Positions 40,125 through 48,243 of a stretch of 64,000 bases of DNA are shown one piece after another. A program made the translations under genes and the position numbers. The notes beneath the pieces were generated by a model that saw nothing but the letters and a program-made list of their open reading frames with translations, did not search any database and was not told where the DNA came from. Within the stretch, counting starts at the first letter, position 1, and every line of letters starts with the position of its first letter. The stretch covers positions 310,001-374,000 of the forward strand of contig NZ_JAHXZS010000002.1 of the NCBI RefSeq assembly GCF_019740335.1, written 5' to 3'. This DNA is from Alteraquisediminimonas sediminicola. Its GTDB lineage: Bacteria; Pseudomonadota; Alphaproteobacteria; Sphingomonadales; Sphingomonadaceae.

Positions 40125-40280
40125 TCAAGCGCCCTTTTTGGCCTTATGCTCTTTCAACAGCCGATCCAGTTCCGCAATCCGCTGGCGTTCGGGTGTATCG
40201 CTGGGAAGGCCCTTCAAACGGCATTCCGCCCACAAGCGCCTGCGCTCGGATTCGAGCGCCTTCAGATATAGATCAGCCAT
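40125..40280 (-). CDS. Small charged 51-residue protein
   Basis: A short open frame starting MADLYLKALESERRRLW at 40280, with GGAGA four bases before the ATG, and ending KAKKGA. It is almost wholly charged and likely a helical hairpin or coiled coil (a heptad-like LESERRRLWAECRLKGL, then ERQRIAELDRLLKEHKAKK). It lies between a strong bidirectional terminator and a gene-poor stretch. Good ribosome-binding site and coding-like composition argue for a real gene. Family unknown. Confidence 0.65.
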   Translation of the reverse strand: MADLYLKALESERRRLWAECRLKGLPSDTPERQRIAELDRLLKEHKAKKGA

Positions 40281-40381
40281 AAAGTCTCCATGATGTCAGC
40301 CCCGCCTATAAGGGGCGATGCCGACAAGCGATAGGCCCGGCCAGATCATTCGACATCAAACACCAACGGCCATCATGATCG
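40281..40381. other. Short intergenic region
   Basis: About 100 bp upstream of the 51-residue gene and downstream of the OmpW-like gene. It contains TATAAGG near 40309. No clear terminator or operator seen. Confidence 0.3.
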
Positions 40382-41083
40382 TCAAAAACGGAAAACAAGG
40401 CCGCTTTGGACGATCAACGGATCAAGCGTGATCTTCGCCGTGACGGGCAAGGTCATGAAGCTGCCCCGCGACTTGGTGTTCATAAATGCCTTGGCGACGC
40501 TGAAATGCACCCCGATCTTGGGCGTGATCATGACATCTGCCCCGGCCTGCAATGCCGGACCAAAGCTGTCGTCTACCTTCAGATCGGCCACTGCGACATT
40601 CTTGACCTTGAACGCGGTGAAATAGCCCACGCCCGCGCCGATGAACGGCTGCACCCGGCCTTCGCCGTTGAAATGCACCTTGCCGAGCATCGCGCCCAGC
40701 CCATAGCGGACATTCGCCAAGCGCCCGACCGGCGCCAGCGTGCCTGCGCCATCAATGTGATTGACGGGCGGAATACCGGCAGTCACCGACACCGAAAACT
40801 GGCGCGACAGGAAATAATCAACCTCGAACGAGCCGGTGTAATTGGTATCCGTTTTCAGATCAGCGCCCACCATCGGGCTACCCATGATCTTGAAGTCGCC
40901 GGATGAGTTGAACTTGGCAAGGCTTGGACCTGCGCGCAACACAAGGTCGCCCTTTTCCGGGGCAAAGCCTTGCGCCATGACGGGCTGGGCAACGGTGACG
41001 GCAGCCACTAGGCCACCCGAAATAAGGGCGGCGAACACGCCCCCGTGATGGGAAACCCACCGGTTGTAATTATGCGGCTTCAT
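40382..41083 (-). CDS. OmpW-like outer membrane beta-barrel protein
   Basis: A 233-residue protein with a long basic-then-hydrophobic signal peptide (MKPHNYNRW start, cleavage after VMAQG near residue 38) and an OmpW-like barrel: FAPEKGDLVLRAGPSLAKF at the start of the mature part, YFLSRQFSVSVTAGIP, a VQPFIGAGVGYFTAF strand and a terminal Phe (LVFRF) typical of barrel insertion. ATG 41083 is preceded by AGGGG ten bases upstream and lies inside the 3' end of the hydrolase gene. OmpW proteins form narrow hydrophobic channels. Confidence 0.88.
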   Translation of the reverse strand: MKPHNYNRWVSHHGGVFAALISGGLVAAVTVAQPVMAQGFAPEKGDLVLRAGPSLAKFNSSGDFKIMGSPMVGADLKTDTNYTGSFEVDYFLSRQFSVSVTAGIPPVNHIDGAGTLAPVGRLANVRYGLGAMLGKVHFNGEGRVQPFIGAGVGYFTAFKVKNVAVADLKVDDSFGPALQAGADVMITPKIGVHFSVAKAFMNTKSRGSFMTLPVTAKITLDPLIVQSGLVFRF

Positions 41084-42137
41084 GGTTTGCGAACCCCTGT
41101 AGTGAAACAATCTTTGTTTTTACTTCGTTACGCAACCAGTCCAACATGCGTTCAATCACCCGTTGATCGGCGAGAATATCCCAATGGCCGGCACCGTCGA
41201 ACAGGGCGACATCGCCATGCGGCGCCACGATCTTCAGCGCATCGGGATAGGCCGATGGTGTGAAACACTCATCACGCCCGCCCGCCACCAACAGCACCGG
41301 GCATCCAGACGAAATCGGCGCCGCCTTGGGGAGCCATCGCCCCGGCCCAAAGGCGAGCATCGTATTATACGACCAACTCCGCACATAACGTGGGTCGTGC
41401 AAACAGGCCTCGATATTGAAATCGAGCACCGTGCGATTGTTGAATTTCTGAACCCCGAGCAAATTGGCCATCGCCGTTTCACGCAGCTTCGGCTTATGCA
41501 CCTGTACCCATCCGCCGAAATGCGGGCGCACCGTTGGTGAACCCAGTCCCAGAAACGGTGCGAAAAACACATAAGCGTCAATCAGCGATGCCGCCGCACT
41601 GCGCGAAAAGCCGAGCACCAGCCCGCCCCCTGCCGAATGGCCGCCAAGGATAATTCGCCCGGTCGGATATTGGTGACGGACATAATGTGCGAACTCCGCC
41701 ACATCATCCAGCAACTGCCGTGGATAGTCGACCGCATGGCCGCGTTCACCGGAAGACTGGCCATGGCCGCGCATATTGAGCGTATAGACCCGCGCCAGTC
41801 CGGCTTCGGCAATCGCATGCGCCAGTGCATGAAACTGATCGCCAAACCCACCAGAGCCATGGACCAGAATCAAGGACACATCGGTCGCCGCATCATAACA
41901 ACGATAGCCAAGACTGCCATTCGCGACCGGCAATTGCCGTACGGTTGGCAATTGCCGGCTGTTGATTGCAGAAATGCGCGCAAATGAAGTGAAATCCAGA
42001 TCCGGCGCCGGATCGCGGGTCAACGCACGCAGCGCAAGCTCATATGCAGACAGGGTTTTCCACCCGATGGCGTAACCATCAGACTTAGGTCTGGCCGACT
42101 TCGATTTGGCCAACTTAGGTTTAGAATGCGTTTGCAT
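41070..42137 (-). CDS. Alpha/beta hydrolase (lysophospholipase-like)
   Basis: A 355-residue alpha/beta hydrolase. After a Lys/Ser-rich start (about 1-20, no clear signal), the fold shows LVHGSGGFGDQF (oxyanion region), NMRGHGQSSGERGH, the nucleophile elbow GGHSAGGG, the acid region LLVAGGRDECF and the catalytic His in DGAGHWDIL. RGHGxS and GHSAGG resemble monoacylglycerol or lysophospholipase types. Its stop overlaps the OmpW-like start by 14 bases, so the two are probably one transcript with the methyltransferase upstream. Confidence 0.88.
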   Translation of the reverse strand: MQTHSKPKLAKSKSARPKSDGYAIGWKTLSAYELALRALTRDPAPDLDFTSFARISAINSRQLPTVRQLPVANGSLGYRCYDAATDVSLILVHGSGGFGDQFHALAHAIAEAGLARVYTLNMRGHGQSSGERGHAVDYPRQLLDDVAEFAHYVRHQYPTGRIILGGHSAGGGLVLGFSRSAAASLIDAYVFFAPFLGLGSPTVRPHFGGWVQVHKPKLRETAMANLLGVQKFNNRTVLDFNIEACLHDPRYVRSWSYNTMLAFGPGRWLPKAAPISSGCPVLLVAGGRDECFTPSAYPDALKIVAPHGDVALFDGAGHWDILADQRVIERMLDWLRNEVKTKIVSLQGFANHEAA

Positions 42138-42161
42138 CCCATTAACCTAAGTGAAAATTGG

Positions 42162-43007
42162 TTAAGATTTCGTTCCCGACATCATGACAATGCTCAGCGC
42201 GGCGACAAATCTGCCGGTCTGCGCCCGCTCCATTACATCCTGCATCCATGCCTCGGCAGTGGCCGGTGCGACCAAGCCCGCCTGGGTCGCCAGCGTCATC
42301 ACCGCCTGCAAATCAAGCACTTTGGCAATGGCCCCGATTTCATTCGATGTGATCGTGCGCACCGTTATTTCAAGGTCCTTCAACCCCTTGTCACGGAACA
42401 AGGCCCATAGATCGCGCGGCAAATACGGATGGCGACAGGATTTCGAAATCGCGCCCACCAACACGCCGGTGGTCGCATGATCGTCGCTCGCGACCCAGAA
42501 ACCCGGCATATCCGGTTCGCTGATCACGATCCGGCCACCCGGTCGCGTGACGCGAATCATTTCATCAATGGTGGCTGACGGATCGGGAACATGGATCAAC
42601 ACGCGATCGGCGCGGATCGCATCAAGGCTATTGTCCGCGATTCCCAGCGCATCCGCAGACGCCTGTTGAAACCCAAGGCCCGTCACCTCGGCATGGCGTG
42701 ACTTGGCACTGGCGATCATCGCTTCGCTCAGGTCAAATCCGGTCACATGTCCCGTCTCGCCAACAAAGCTGCTTAAGCCCCGCGCATCTTCCCCCGTACC
42801 GCAGCCGACATCGGCCACGGCCATGCCGGGAGCGACCCGCATCAGCCGAAACGTCTCTAATTTATATGCCTTGAATGAATCCAGCCCGTGCATTTCATCG
42901 AGACGTTCGATGAAATCCGCGTGATCGGTATTATCGACATTAGCAAAGGCTCCCAATTGCCGATCAAGTGTCTTGTTGCTTTCACCGGACAAAATGGAAC
43001 TCCTCAT
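42162..43007 (-). CDS. Class I SAM-dependent methyltransferase
   Basis: A protein of about 281 residues with the class I methyltransferase fold: VADVGCGTGEDA (motif I), VTGFDLSEAMIASAK (post I), and ALGIADNSLDAIRADRVLIHVPDP (motif II). The fold looks like methyltransferase family 11. Substrate cannot be told. The start is uncertain: ATG 43007 has no site, whereas TTG 42992 has GAGGAG eight bases upstream. It lies 24 bp upstream of the alpha/beta hydrolase on the same strand. Confidence 0.85.
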   Translation of the reverse strand: MRSSILSGESNKTLDRQLGAFANVDNTDHADFIERLDEMHGLDSFKAYKLETFRLMRVAPGMAVADVGCGTGEDARGLSSFVGETGHVTGFDLSEAMIASAKSRHAEVTGLGFQQASADALGIADNSLDAIRADRVLIHVPDPSATIDEMIRVTRPGGRIVISEPDMPGFWVASDDHATTGVLVGAISKSCRHPYLPRDLWALFRDKGLKDLEITVRTITSNEIGAIAKVLDLQAVMTLATQAGLVAPATAEAWMQDVMERAQTGRFVAALSIVMMSGTKS

Positions 43008-43173
43008 GATAAATAAGTCGAACAGGTCATAGTGTCGCCAGCGGCCATATCGCAATATGTAATTTCATGCCCCCTCTTATCCGGCCCACACAATTAATAA
43101 ACATTGCTTTTTATTCAGTTATTCGGAAAACCCGTATAGCTTTCTCGCCAGAAAACATGGTGAACTTCTGATT

Positions 43174-43458
43174 ATGCATTTATTCCACATCATATGGATT
43201 ACCACTGGCGTCATCGCGGTCATCATCTGGTGTAGCAAGGGCCGCAGCGGCTTTGACGGTTTTTTGCTCGGCGCATTCACCGGCCCGCTGGCATTGGTGA
43301 TCGCCTTGTTGATCCCGACCGCCTATGACGAATTCGACCGCCCCTATCTCGATCAACATGCGAGCCGCAACTGCCGTCAATGCGGGGAGAAAATTCTCGC
43401 CCGTTCGCTGCGCTGCCCGCGCTGCGGTGCCTTACAATATCGGGGATGGCGGCGCTGA
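43174..43458 (+). CDS. Small membrane protein with zinc ribbon
   Basis: A 94-residue protein with two membrane helices (about 4-20 and 27-48) and a C-terminal CxxC...CxxC zinc ribbon (NCRQCGEKI and RCPRCGAL). This layout is common in small membrane-associated zinc-ribbon proteins of unknown function. It follows an AT-rich region that should hold its promoter and ends 27 bp before a convergent gene. Confidence 0.75.
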   Translation: MHLFHIIWITTGVIAVIIWCSKGRSGFDGFLLGAFTGPLALVIALLIPTAYDEFDRPYLDQHASRNCRQCGEKILARSLRCPRCGALQYRGWRR

Positions 43459-43485
43459 TCCTGCGCGCCACCCCAAGTCCTCGCC

Positions 43486-44088
43486 TCAGCTATAATTGAA
43501 GCTGATGCTGATCCGGTCGGTCTTGGCCTTGCTCGCGACCACTTCATGACGCAACCAGCTCTCCCACAGGAAAATCGTCCCCGGCTTCGGTTCGGCATAG
43601 AAAAAGCTGCGCTCTTCCTCCGGCGCATCGACTTGGCGCGGCGGCGCGGCCATCATCAATTGCAACCGCGGATCTTCCAGCTTCAACCGCCCGGCCCCCG
43701 GCGGCACCTCGACATAGACCGTGCCGGACACCACGCTATGGGGGTGGATATGGCTGCTATGGCTGCCGCCCGGCTTCAGAATATTGACCCAGAGGCTATC
43801 GAGCTTCAGCTTGCGCCCATGCAATTCCATATGCGTGTCGCTGGCAAATTGGCGGACATGGGCATCGATTTTCCGCTTAAGGTCCGCAAACACCGGATCG
43901 CGCATCGGCAGATCATTCAACGACGCATAAGATGTATAGCCCTGATAGGCATTTTCCTTCGCCCATGCGCGCCCCGCCCGATCATCCTCGGCCAGCATGC
44001 GGCAGCTATGCGCCAATTCCTCCAGTAACCGCGCATCGGCGATCTGGTCTTCATAAAATCGGGTCACGAACAGGGTGCGTGTCGTCAT
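43486..44088 (-). CDS. TIGR02466-like putative 2OG-Fe(II) oxygenase
   Basis: A 200-residue protein resembling the putative 2OG-Fe(II) oxygenase family with an N-terminal MTTRTLFVTRFYEDQI. It has SSHIHPHSVVSGTVYVEVP (possible iron His) and FLWESWLRHEVVASKAKTDRISISFN (the distal His and substrate Arg). ATG 44088 lies eight bases after AAGGTGG; a GTG four codons earlier is an alternative. Family named from motif pattern; substrate unknown. It lies upstream on the same strand as no other gene within 40 bp. Confidence 0.75.
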   Translation of the reverse strand: MTTRTLFVTRFYEDQIADARLLEELAHSCRMLAEDDRAGRAWAKENAYQGYTSYASLNDLPMRDPVFADLKRKIDAHVRQFASDTHMELHGRKLKLDSLWVNILKPGGSHSSHIHPHSVVSGTVYVEVPPGAGRLKLEDPRLQLMMAAPPRQVDAPEEERSFFYAEPKPGTIFLWESWLRHEVVASKAKTDRISISFNYS

Positions 44089-44128
44089 GTGCTTAACCAC
44101 CTTAATTCAGGGTCAGGGCGCAAATCGC

Positions 44129-45010
44129 TCAATTGCAGTCCGCGCCGTCCGATTCATAAAAATCCGCGATATAGGCCCAGGCTTCGTCCGCCGTTTCGAC
44201 CATGCGGAACAAGTTCAGGTCGTCGGGGCTAATCACCCCTTCTTCCACCAAGGCATCAAAACCGACAATCCGATCCCAGAACGCCTTGCCGAACAAAACG
44301 ATTGGCAGCGCCTCCATCTTGCCGGTCTGCACCAGGGTCAACAATTCCATCAGTTCATCCAGCGTGCCGAAGCCGCCGGGGAATACCGCCACCGCCCGCG
44401 CGCGCATCAGGAAATGCATCTTGCGCAGCGCGAAATAATGGAAACGAAAGCTCAGTTCCGGCGTGACATAGCTGTTTGGCACCTGTTCATGCGCGAGCAC
44501 GATATTGAGGCCGATGCTTTGCTGCCCTGCCTCCGCCGCGCCGCGATTGGCCGCCTCCATGATCGACGGCCCGCCACCGGAACAGACCACATAATGGCGC
44601 TCATTTTGATCGAGCGGCGGCTGCGAACTGGCAATAAAGGCCAATTTCCGCGCCTCATCATAATATCGTGCATTGGCCTTCAACCGCTCGGCAATCGCGC
44701 GCGCAGTGGGATTGGGGGCAACTGCGATCAGCGCATCCGCCTCATCCGGCGCAGGAATCCGGGCCGACCCATAAAAAACGAGGGTCGATTTGATCCCCGC
44801 TTCATCCAACAGCAATTCCGGCTTCAACAATTCAAGCTGAAACCGCACCGGCCGCAAATCTTCGCGCAGCAGGAAATCCTTGTCCTGAAACGCCAATTGA
44901 TAGGCCGGGCTGGCGGTCTGCGGGGTGATGGTTTCCAGTCGGGCAGATTGTACATCGGTACGGGCATCGGGAAAAAGCCGCTCTGGCGGGGTCGAAATCG
45001 GTTCTGTCAT
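44129..45010 (-). CDS. LOG family protein (nucleotide phosphoribohydrolase-like)
   Basis: A 293-residue Rossmann protein of the lysine-decarboxylase-like or LOG superfamily. The signature PGGFGTLDELMELLTLVQTGK is intact in the second half, with GGGPSIMEAANRGAAEAG in the middle. Such proteins often cleave nucleoside 5'-monophosphates, for example in cytokinin activation, but the bacterial substrate is usually unknown. ATG 45010 has GAAGGG four bases upstream. The N-terminal 90 residues are more variable. Confidence 0.85.
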   Translation of the reverse strand: MTEPISTPPERLFPDARTDVQSARLETITPQTASPAYQLAFQDKDFLLREDLRPVRFQLELLKPELLLDEAGIKSTLVFYGSARIPAPDEADALIAVAPNPTARAIAERLKANARYYDEARKLAFIASSQPPLDQNERHYVVCSGGGPSIMEAANRGAAEAGQQSIGLNIVLAHEQVPNSYVTPELSFRFHYFALRKMHFLMRARAVAVFPGGFGTLDELMELLTLVQTGKMEALPIVLFGKAFWDRIVGFDALVEEGVISPDDLNLFRMVETADEAWAYIADFYESDGADCN

Positions 45011-45105
45011 ACTGCCCTTCATATCCAATATACGTGACAGGCACATGAACCGTGCCAATTGGCCACCGCCCATACTCACTTATTACCCTGTCGTGATCAC
45101 GCGCC

Positions 45106-45789
45106 TTACCGGCAATAAGGCCCTTTTCCCATATCGAAATGCAGATGATCCGCATGCCAGTGATTGGCATCTGGCCCTAAGACGATCTGAAAATTCCGAC
45201 ACGCGCCCCGATGCACTTCGCGCAGAAACTGACGCACGCGATTATCCCGGCCATTCCAGTCGTTCAACACCGAAATGCGACGGCCATCAGCCAGCGTAAA
45301 TCCGCCAATATCAATCGCATTGGCCCGGCCATGTTCCGACAGTTGATTGCCCGCCTGCCCGTTCACCGGTCGGCAGGAATAGCTGCCCATCGTGTCGATC
45401 CGCGCAATGTCCGCGCCCAGAAACCGCCGCGCCGCAGGCTGGGCAATCGACCGATTCCACGCGATCAAATTGGTCGCCATCGGGCAGGTAATCGCCGTCA
45501 AATTGGCAAATGAAGCGCCAATATCCAGCAATTTGACGCTGGAAAGCGCCGTGCACCCCCCGCCAAACCGACGGTCGGGCAATGGCTCGAACGCCGCGCC
45601 AAGCCGTCGCAACTGCGTCAGGCATTGGCGTGTCTGCGGCGAATTGGACGGCAAGCGCCCCGCTGTCACCTCATCTGCGCCGGATCGAGGGGAATGGGCA
45701 TCCCGTTTTTCCCCCGATCCCACACAGCCCGCCAGAATCAACAGCGACGCCAAGGCCCATGCGACTATAAAAGGCGGCATCCGGTTCAT
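45106..45789 (-). CDS. Extensin-like lipoprotein
   Basis: A 227-residue protein starting at ATG 45789 with a lipoprotein signal (FIVAWALASLLILAGC, lipobox Cys near residue 21). The mature part has six or so cysteines and a C-terminal domain with SEHGRANAIDIGGF, HADHLHFDMG and RRISVLND, as in extensin-like proteins, which resemble metal-dependent D,D-peptidases. A role in peptidoglycan trimming is likely by family analogy. The His-Asp and HxxxH-type residues are present. Confidence 0.82.
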   Translation of the reverse strand: MNRMPPFIVAWALASLLILAGCVGSGEKRDAHSPRSGADEVTAGRLPSNSPQTRQCLTQLRRLGAAFEPLPDRRFGGGCTALSSVKLLDIGASFANLTAITCPMATNLIAWNRSIAQPAARRFLGADIARIDTMGSYSCRPVNGQAGNQLSEHGRANAIDIGGFTLADGRRISVLNDWNGRDNRVRQFLREVHRGACRNFQIVLGPDANHWHADHLHFDMGKGPYCR

Positions 45790-45915
45790 GGCAACGCTAT
45801 CGCATATTTGTCGCGAATGAAAAAGTTCCCCATGCCCATCTATCTGGCGCACATCCATCCGGCGGCCATGTTCTGGCAGGCAATATTGTGAAGCCGTGCG
45901 GGAGCGAGGCACAAA

Positions 45916-46671
45916 TCACCCCCTTGCGCGTTCACGCCTGCCCAACCGAATCCGCGCCAGCAGCGCCATCGCCGCAATGCCGAACAGCAATGTCACCGGC
46001 GGCGCAGGCACATCAATCTCCTCGCCTCCACTTGATGAAGAACCGCCAGACGAGGAAGAGCTCGTACTCGTCAAACCACCCGTCGAAGACGTACTCGTGC
46101 TCGACGTGCCTCCTGTCGAGGACGTGCTCGAACTCGTCGTGCCACCCGTCGAAGTCGTGCTCGTACTCGTCGAACTACTTCCGCTTGATGAACTTGACCC
46201 GCTAGTGGAGGTGGACGTGGCGGGAATAATCTGACCGGCAGTGGTAAACACCCCGCCGCTGGTCGTGCCACCCGTTATGGAACCACCGCTGCTCGCGGCA
46301 ATATGGCCAGTCCTGCCGCCAATCACATTCGCGAACTTGCCACCGCCACCACCCGCCCCGATCAAAGTCTGGGGTGAGTAATATGAACTCTCGAACGCCG
46401 GTATCTCTTGCCCGTTCAAGGCAATATTGCCGACCCCGCAATGCGTTTGGGCAAAACTCAAACCGCGCTTTAATTTACGCACGCGCGGCGTTGGCGGTTT
46501 GGTAGCGGATGTAAGCCTGCGCTGTGCATGATGCGGCTTGGCAAGCTTCGGCTTTGCCACCGCATGCGTCCCTGCTTTCGGGGGATGCGCCACCTGCGCG
46601 GCACCGCCGCCGATCAAGGCACCGCCACAGGCGCAGGCGCATAATTTAGCCAAGGCAGCACGTGCGACCAT
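45916..46671 (-). CDS. Surface protein with Ser/Thr/Gly tract and PEP-CTERM-like tail
   Basis: A 251-residue protein. N-terminal helix LCACACGGALIGGG (about 10-23) resembles a short signal or anchor. A Pro/Lys/His-rich part follows, then a domain with HCGVGNIALNGQ, and a low-complexity tract of Ser, Thr and Gly (about 145-215). The end is a sorting signal: VPAPPVTLLFGIAAMALLARIRLGRR, that is a Val-Pro-Ala-Pro motif, a hydrophobic helix and an Arg-rich tail, as in PEP-CTERM substrates of exosortase. It follows its shorter paralogue by two bases and has AAGGGG six bases before the ATG. Confidence 0.8.
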   Translation of the reverse strand: MVARAALAKLCACACGGALIGGGAAQVAHPPKAGTHAVAKPKLAKPHHAQRRLTSATKPPTPRVRKLKRGLSFAQTHCGVGNIALNGQEIPAFESSYYSPQTLIGAGGGGGKFANVIGGRTGHIAASSGGSITGGTTSGGVFTTAGQIIPATSTSTSGSSSSSGSSSTSTSTTSTGGTTSSSTSSTGGTSSTSTSSTGGLTSTSSSSSGGSSSSGGEEIDVPAPPVTLLFGIAAMALLARIRLGRRERARG

Positions 46672-46673
46672 CG

Positions 46674-46922
46674 CTACCCCTTGCCGCCCGTCAAGCGATC
46701 ACCGCAATGCGGATCGACACCCTTGCGATCATCCGCCGCCGATGTCCGATAGGCTGCTTGAAGAATTTGAGGATTCTTGATCAAAACACGCTTGCGCGGC
46801 GTGGCATGATGCGACTTGACCACGGCATATCCAGCCGGTTTCGGTGGCTGCACCACCTGCGCTGCGCCGCCACCGATCAGGGCGCCACCACAAGCACATG
46901 CACAAAGTTTCGCCAACGCCAT
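46674..46922 (-). CDS. Small paralogue of the PEP-CTERM-like protein
   Basis: An 82-residue protein starting at ATG 46922 (MALAKLCACACGG). Its N-terminus matches that of the next gene almost exactly through LCACACGGALIGGGAAQV, then PPK and a Val-Lys run, and it too has a His-Cys-Gly (PHCGDRL) near its end, but it lacks the Ser/Thr tract and sorting tail. It may be a truncated duplicate, a partner protein or a full short family member. It lies two bases upstream of the longer gene. Confidence 0.65.
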   Translation of the reverse strand: MALAKLCACACGGALIGGGAAQVVQPPKPAGYAVVKSHHATPRKRVLIKNPQILQAAYRTSAADDRKGVDPHCGDRLTGGKG

Positions 46923-46934
46923 ACGCACAGACAC

Positions 46935-47124
46935 ATACTCACACTTAACACCCGGAACGCGATCAACACATCGATCAAATGATTAAGCGTCAAACTCGTC
47001 CCGGCCCAGCCATCCCAAATCTTAACCAAAAAAGAAATCGCAAAACTATACACATTTAGCCTAACCTAAGCTTAATCACAACAAATGATCAATATTACTG
47101 ATGCTTAGAATGGCAGGCTCATGA
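46935..47124. other. AT-rich intergenic region upstream of the paralogue pair
   Basis: About 190 bp, clearly AT-rich (CCTAACCTAAGCTTAATC near 47056-47073) and probably the promoter region of the pair. It also holds the end of arfB's downstream side. No hairpin with a T run seen. Confidence 0.45.
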
Positions 47125-47535
47125 TCAGTCGAGACGGATCGGCCCGCGCCCCTGCTTCACATTGCTGCGCTTGGCCTTGCCTTCCAGCCGCCGCTCCTTC
47201 GCACCCCGGCCCACTTTGGTGGCAATCCTTCTCACCGGCGCGATCCACGCCGCATCGACCAGCGCCTGCATCCTCGCCCGCGCGTCTTGGCGATTGGCCT
47301 CGCGTGTGCGGGAATTGCGGGCGACCAGCACGATCTCGCCCTCCAATGTCCACCGGCTCCCGGCGGCGATTTTCAGGCGGTGATAAACGGCAGGCGGCAG
47401 CCGCAGCGCGTACACATCCAGCCGCAGTTGTACCGCCGTCGCCACCTTGTTCACATTTTGCCCGCCGGGTCCGGTCGCGGCCAGAAATTTTTCTTCCAGC
47501 GCATCTTCCGGCAAGGGCGAACCCCGCTGGGTCAT
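47125..47535 (-). CDS. arfB: Alternative ribosome-rescue factor (GGQ peptidyl-tRNA hydrolase)
   Basis: A 136-residue protein with the release-factor GGQ motif at residues 24-26 (TGPGGQNVNKV) and a basic C-terminal tail (KERRLEGKAKRSNVKQGRG) that inserts in the empty mRNA channel; this is the ArfB/YaeJ pattern. It frees stalled ribosomes without a stop codon. Its start overlaps the rluA stop by one base, implying coupling. Confidence 0.92.
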   Translation of the reverse strand: MTQRGSPLPEDALEEKFLAATGPGGQNVNKVATAVQLRLDVYALRLPPAVYHRLKIAAGSRWTLEGEIVLVARNSRTREANRQDARARMQALVDAAWIAPVRRIATKVGRGAKERRLEGKAKRSNVKQGRGPIRLD

Positions 47536-48233
47536 CAGATGGAAAAACCGGCCTTGGCAAAGCTATCGGGCAAGGGCGCAGTCGCTTCGACCGGCGGCTT
47601 GCCGTCCCGTTCGATCCGCAGCCATGCGGAGTGCAACAGCATCGGCTCACCCGTAGCGGGCTTGTGCGATGCATAGACCGGATCGCCCGCCACCGGGCAA
47701 TGCAGGCCATAAGCCGCATGGGCGCGAATCTGATGGGTACGGCCCGTTTCCGGCTCGAACTGCACCAAGGCGCGGTCGCCCTTGCGGTCCAGCACCTTCC
47801 AATGCGTCACCGCCGATTTGCCACGCGCATCGACGATCATCCGCCAGCCATTGGCTTCGGAACTGACCTTGAACAACGGCAGATCGATCGTGCCTTCATC
47901 GCCCTCCGGCTGGCCATCGACCACCGCAAGGTAACGCTTGCCCACGCGCCGTTGTTCGAACGCCTGCCCGAATTTCCCCAGCGCCTTGGGATTGCGCGCC
48001 AATAACAGGCAACCCGAGGTATCGCGGTCGAGCCGATGCACCGCCGCAGGCCAGCGCTTGAACCCGAAGGTCAACGACTCGAGAAAGTTTTCGAGCGACA
48101 ATGTGCCGTCGCGCGGGCGATCTACCGGTAAACCGGCAGGTTTATCGAGAATGATGGCCTCGCCATCAAGGAACAGGACTCGGTCAGCAAGGATCATGCG
48201 GTCGCCATGCCAGTTGGTGGGCCGTACGTCCAT
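47535..48233 (-). CDS. RluA-family pseudouridine synthase
   Basis: Makes pseudouridine in rRNA or tRNA. From ATG 48233 there are 232 residues with the catalytic HRLDRDTSG motif (Asp near 69) and GRTHQIRAHAAYGLHCPVAGDPVYAS. No S4 domain is present, so it resembles the short RluA-type enzymes. The start is set 11 bases after the mpl stop; an open frame 23 codons longer overlaps mpl and is unsupported. Target not predictable. Confidence 0.9.
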   Translation of the reverse strand: MDVRPTNWHGDRMILADRVLFLDGEAIILDKPAGLPVDRPRDGTLSLENFLESLTFGFKRWPAAVHRLDRDTSGCLLLARNPKALGKFGQAFEQRRVGKRYLAVVDGQPEGDEGTIDLPLFKVSSEANGWRMIVDARGKSAVTHWKVLDRKGDRALVQFEPETGRTHQIRAHAAYGLHCPVAGDPVYASHKPATGEPMLLHSAWLRIERDGKPPVEATAPLPDSFAKAGFSI

Positions 48234-48243
48234 CTTTTCACGC

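Noticed and set aside
46500-47124. CRISPR or tandem repeat array suggested by the Ser/Thr codon repeats near 46020-46220
   Set aside because: The repetition is codon-level low complexity inside a coding frame; spacing is irregular and no unique spacers are present.
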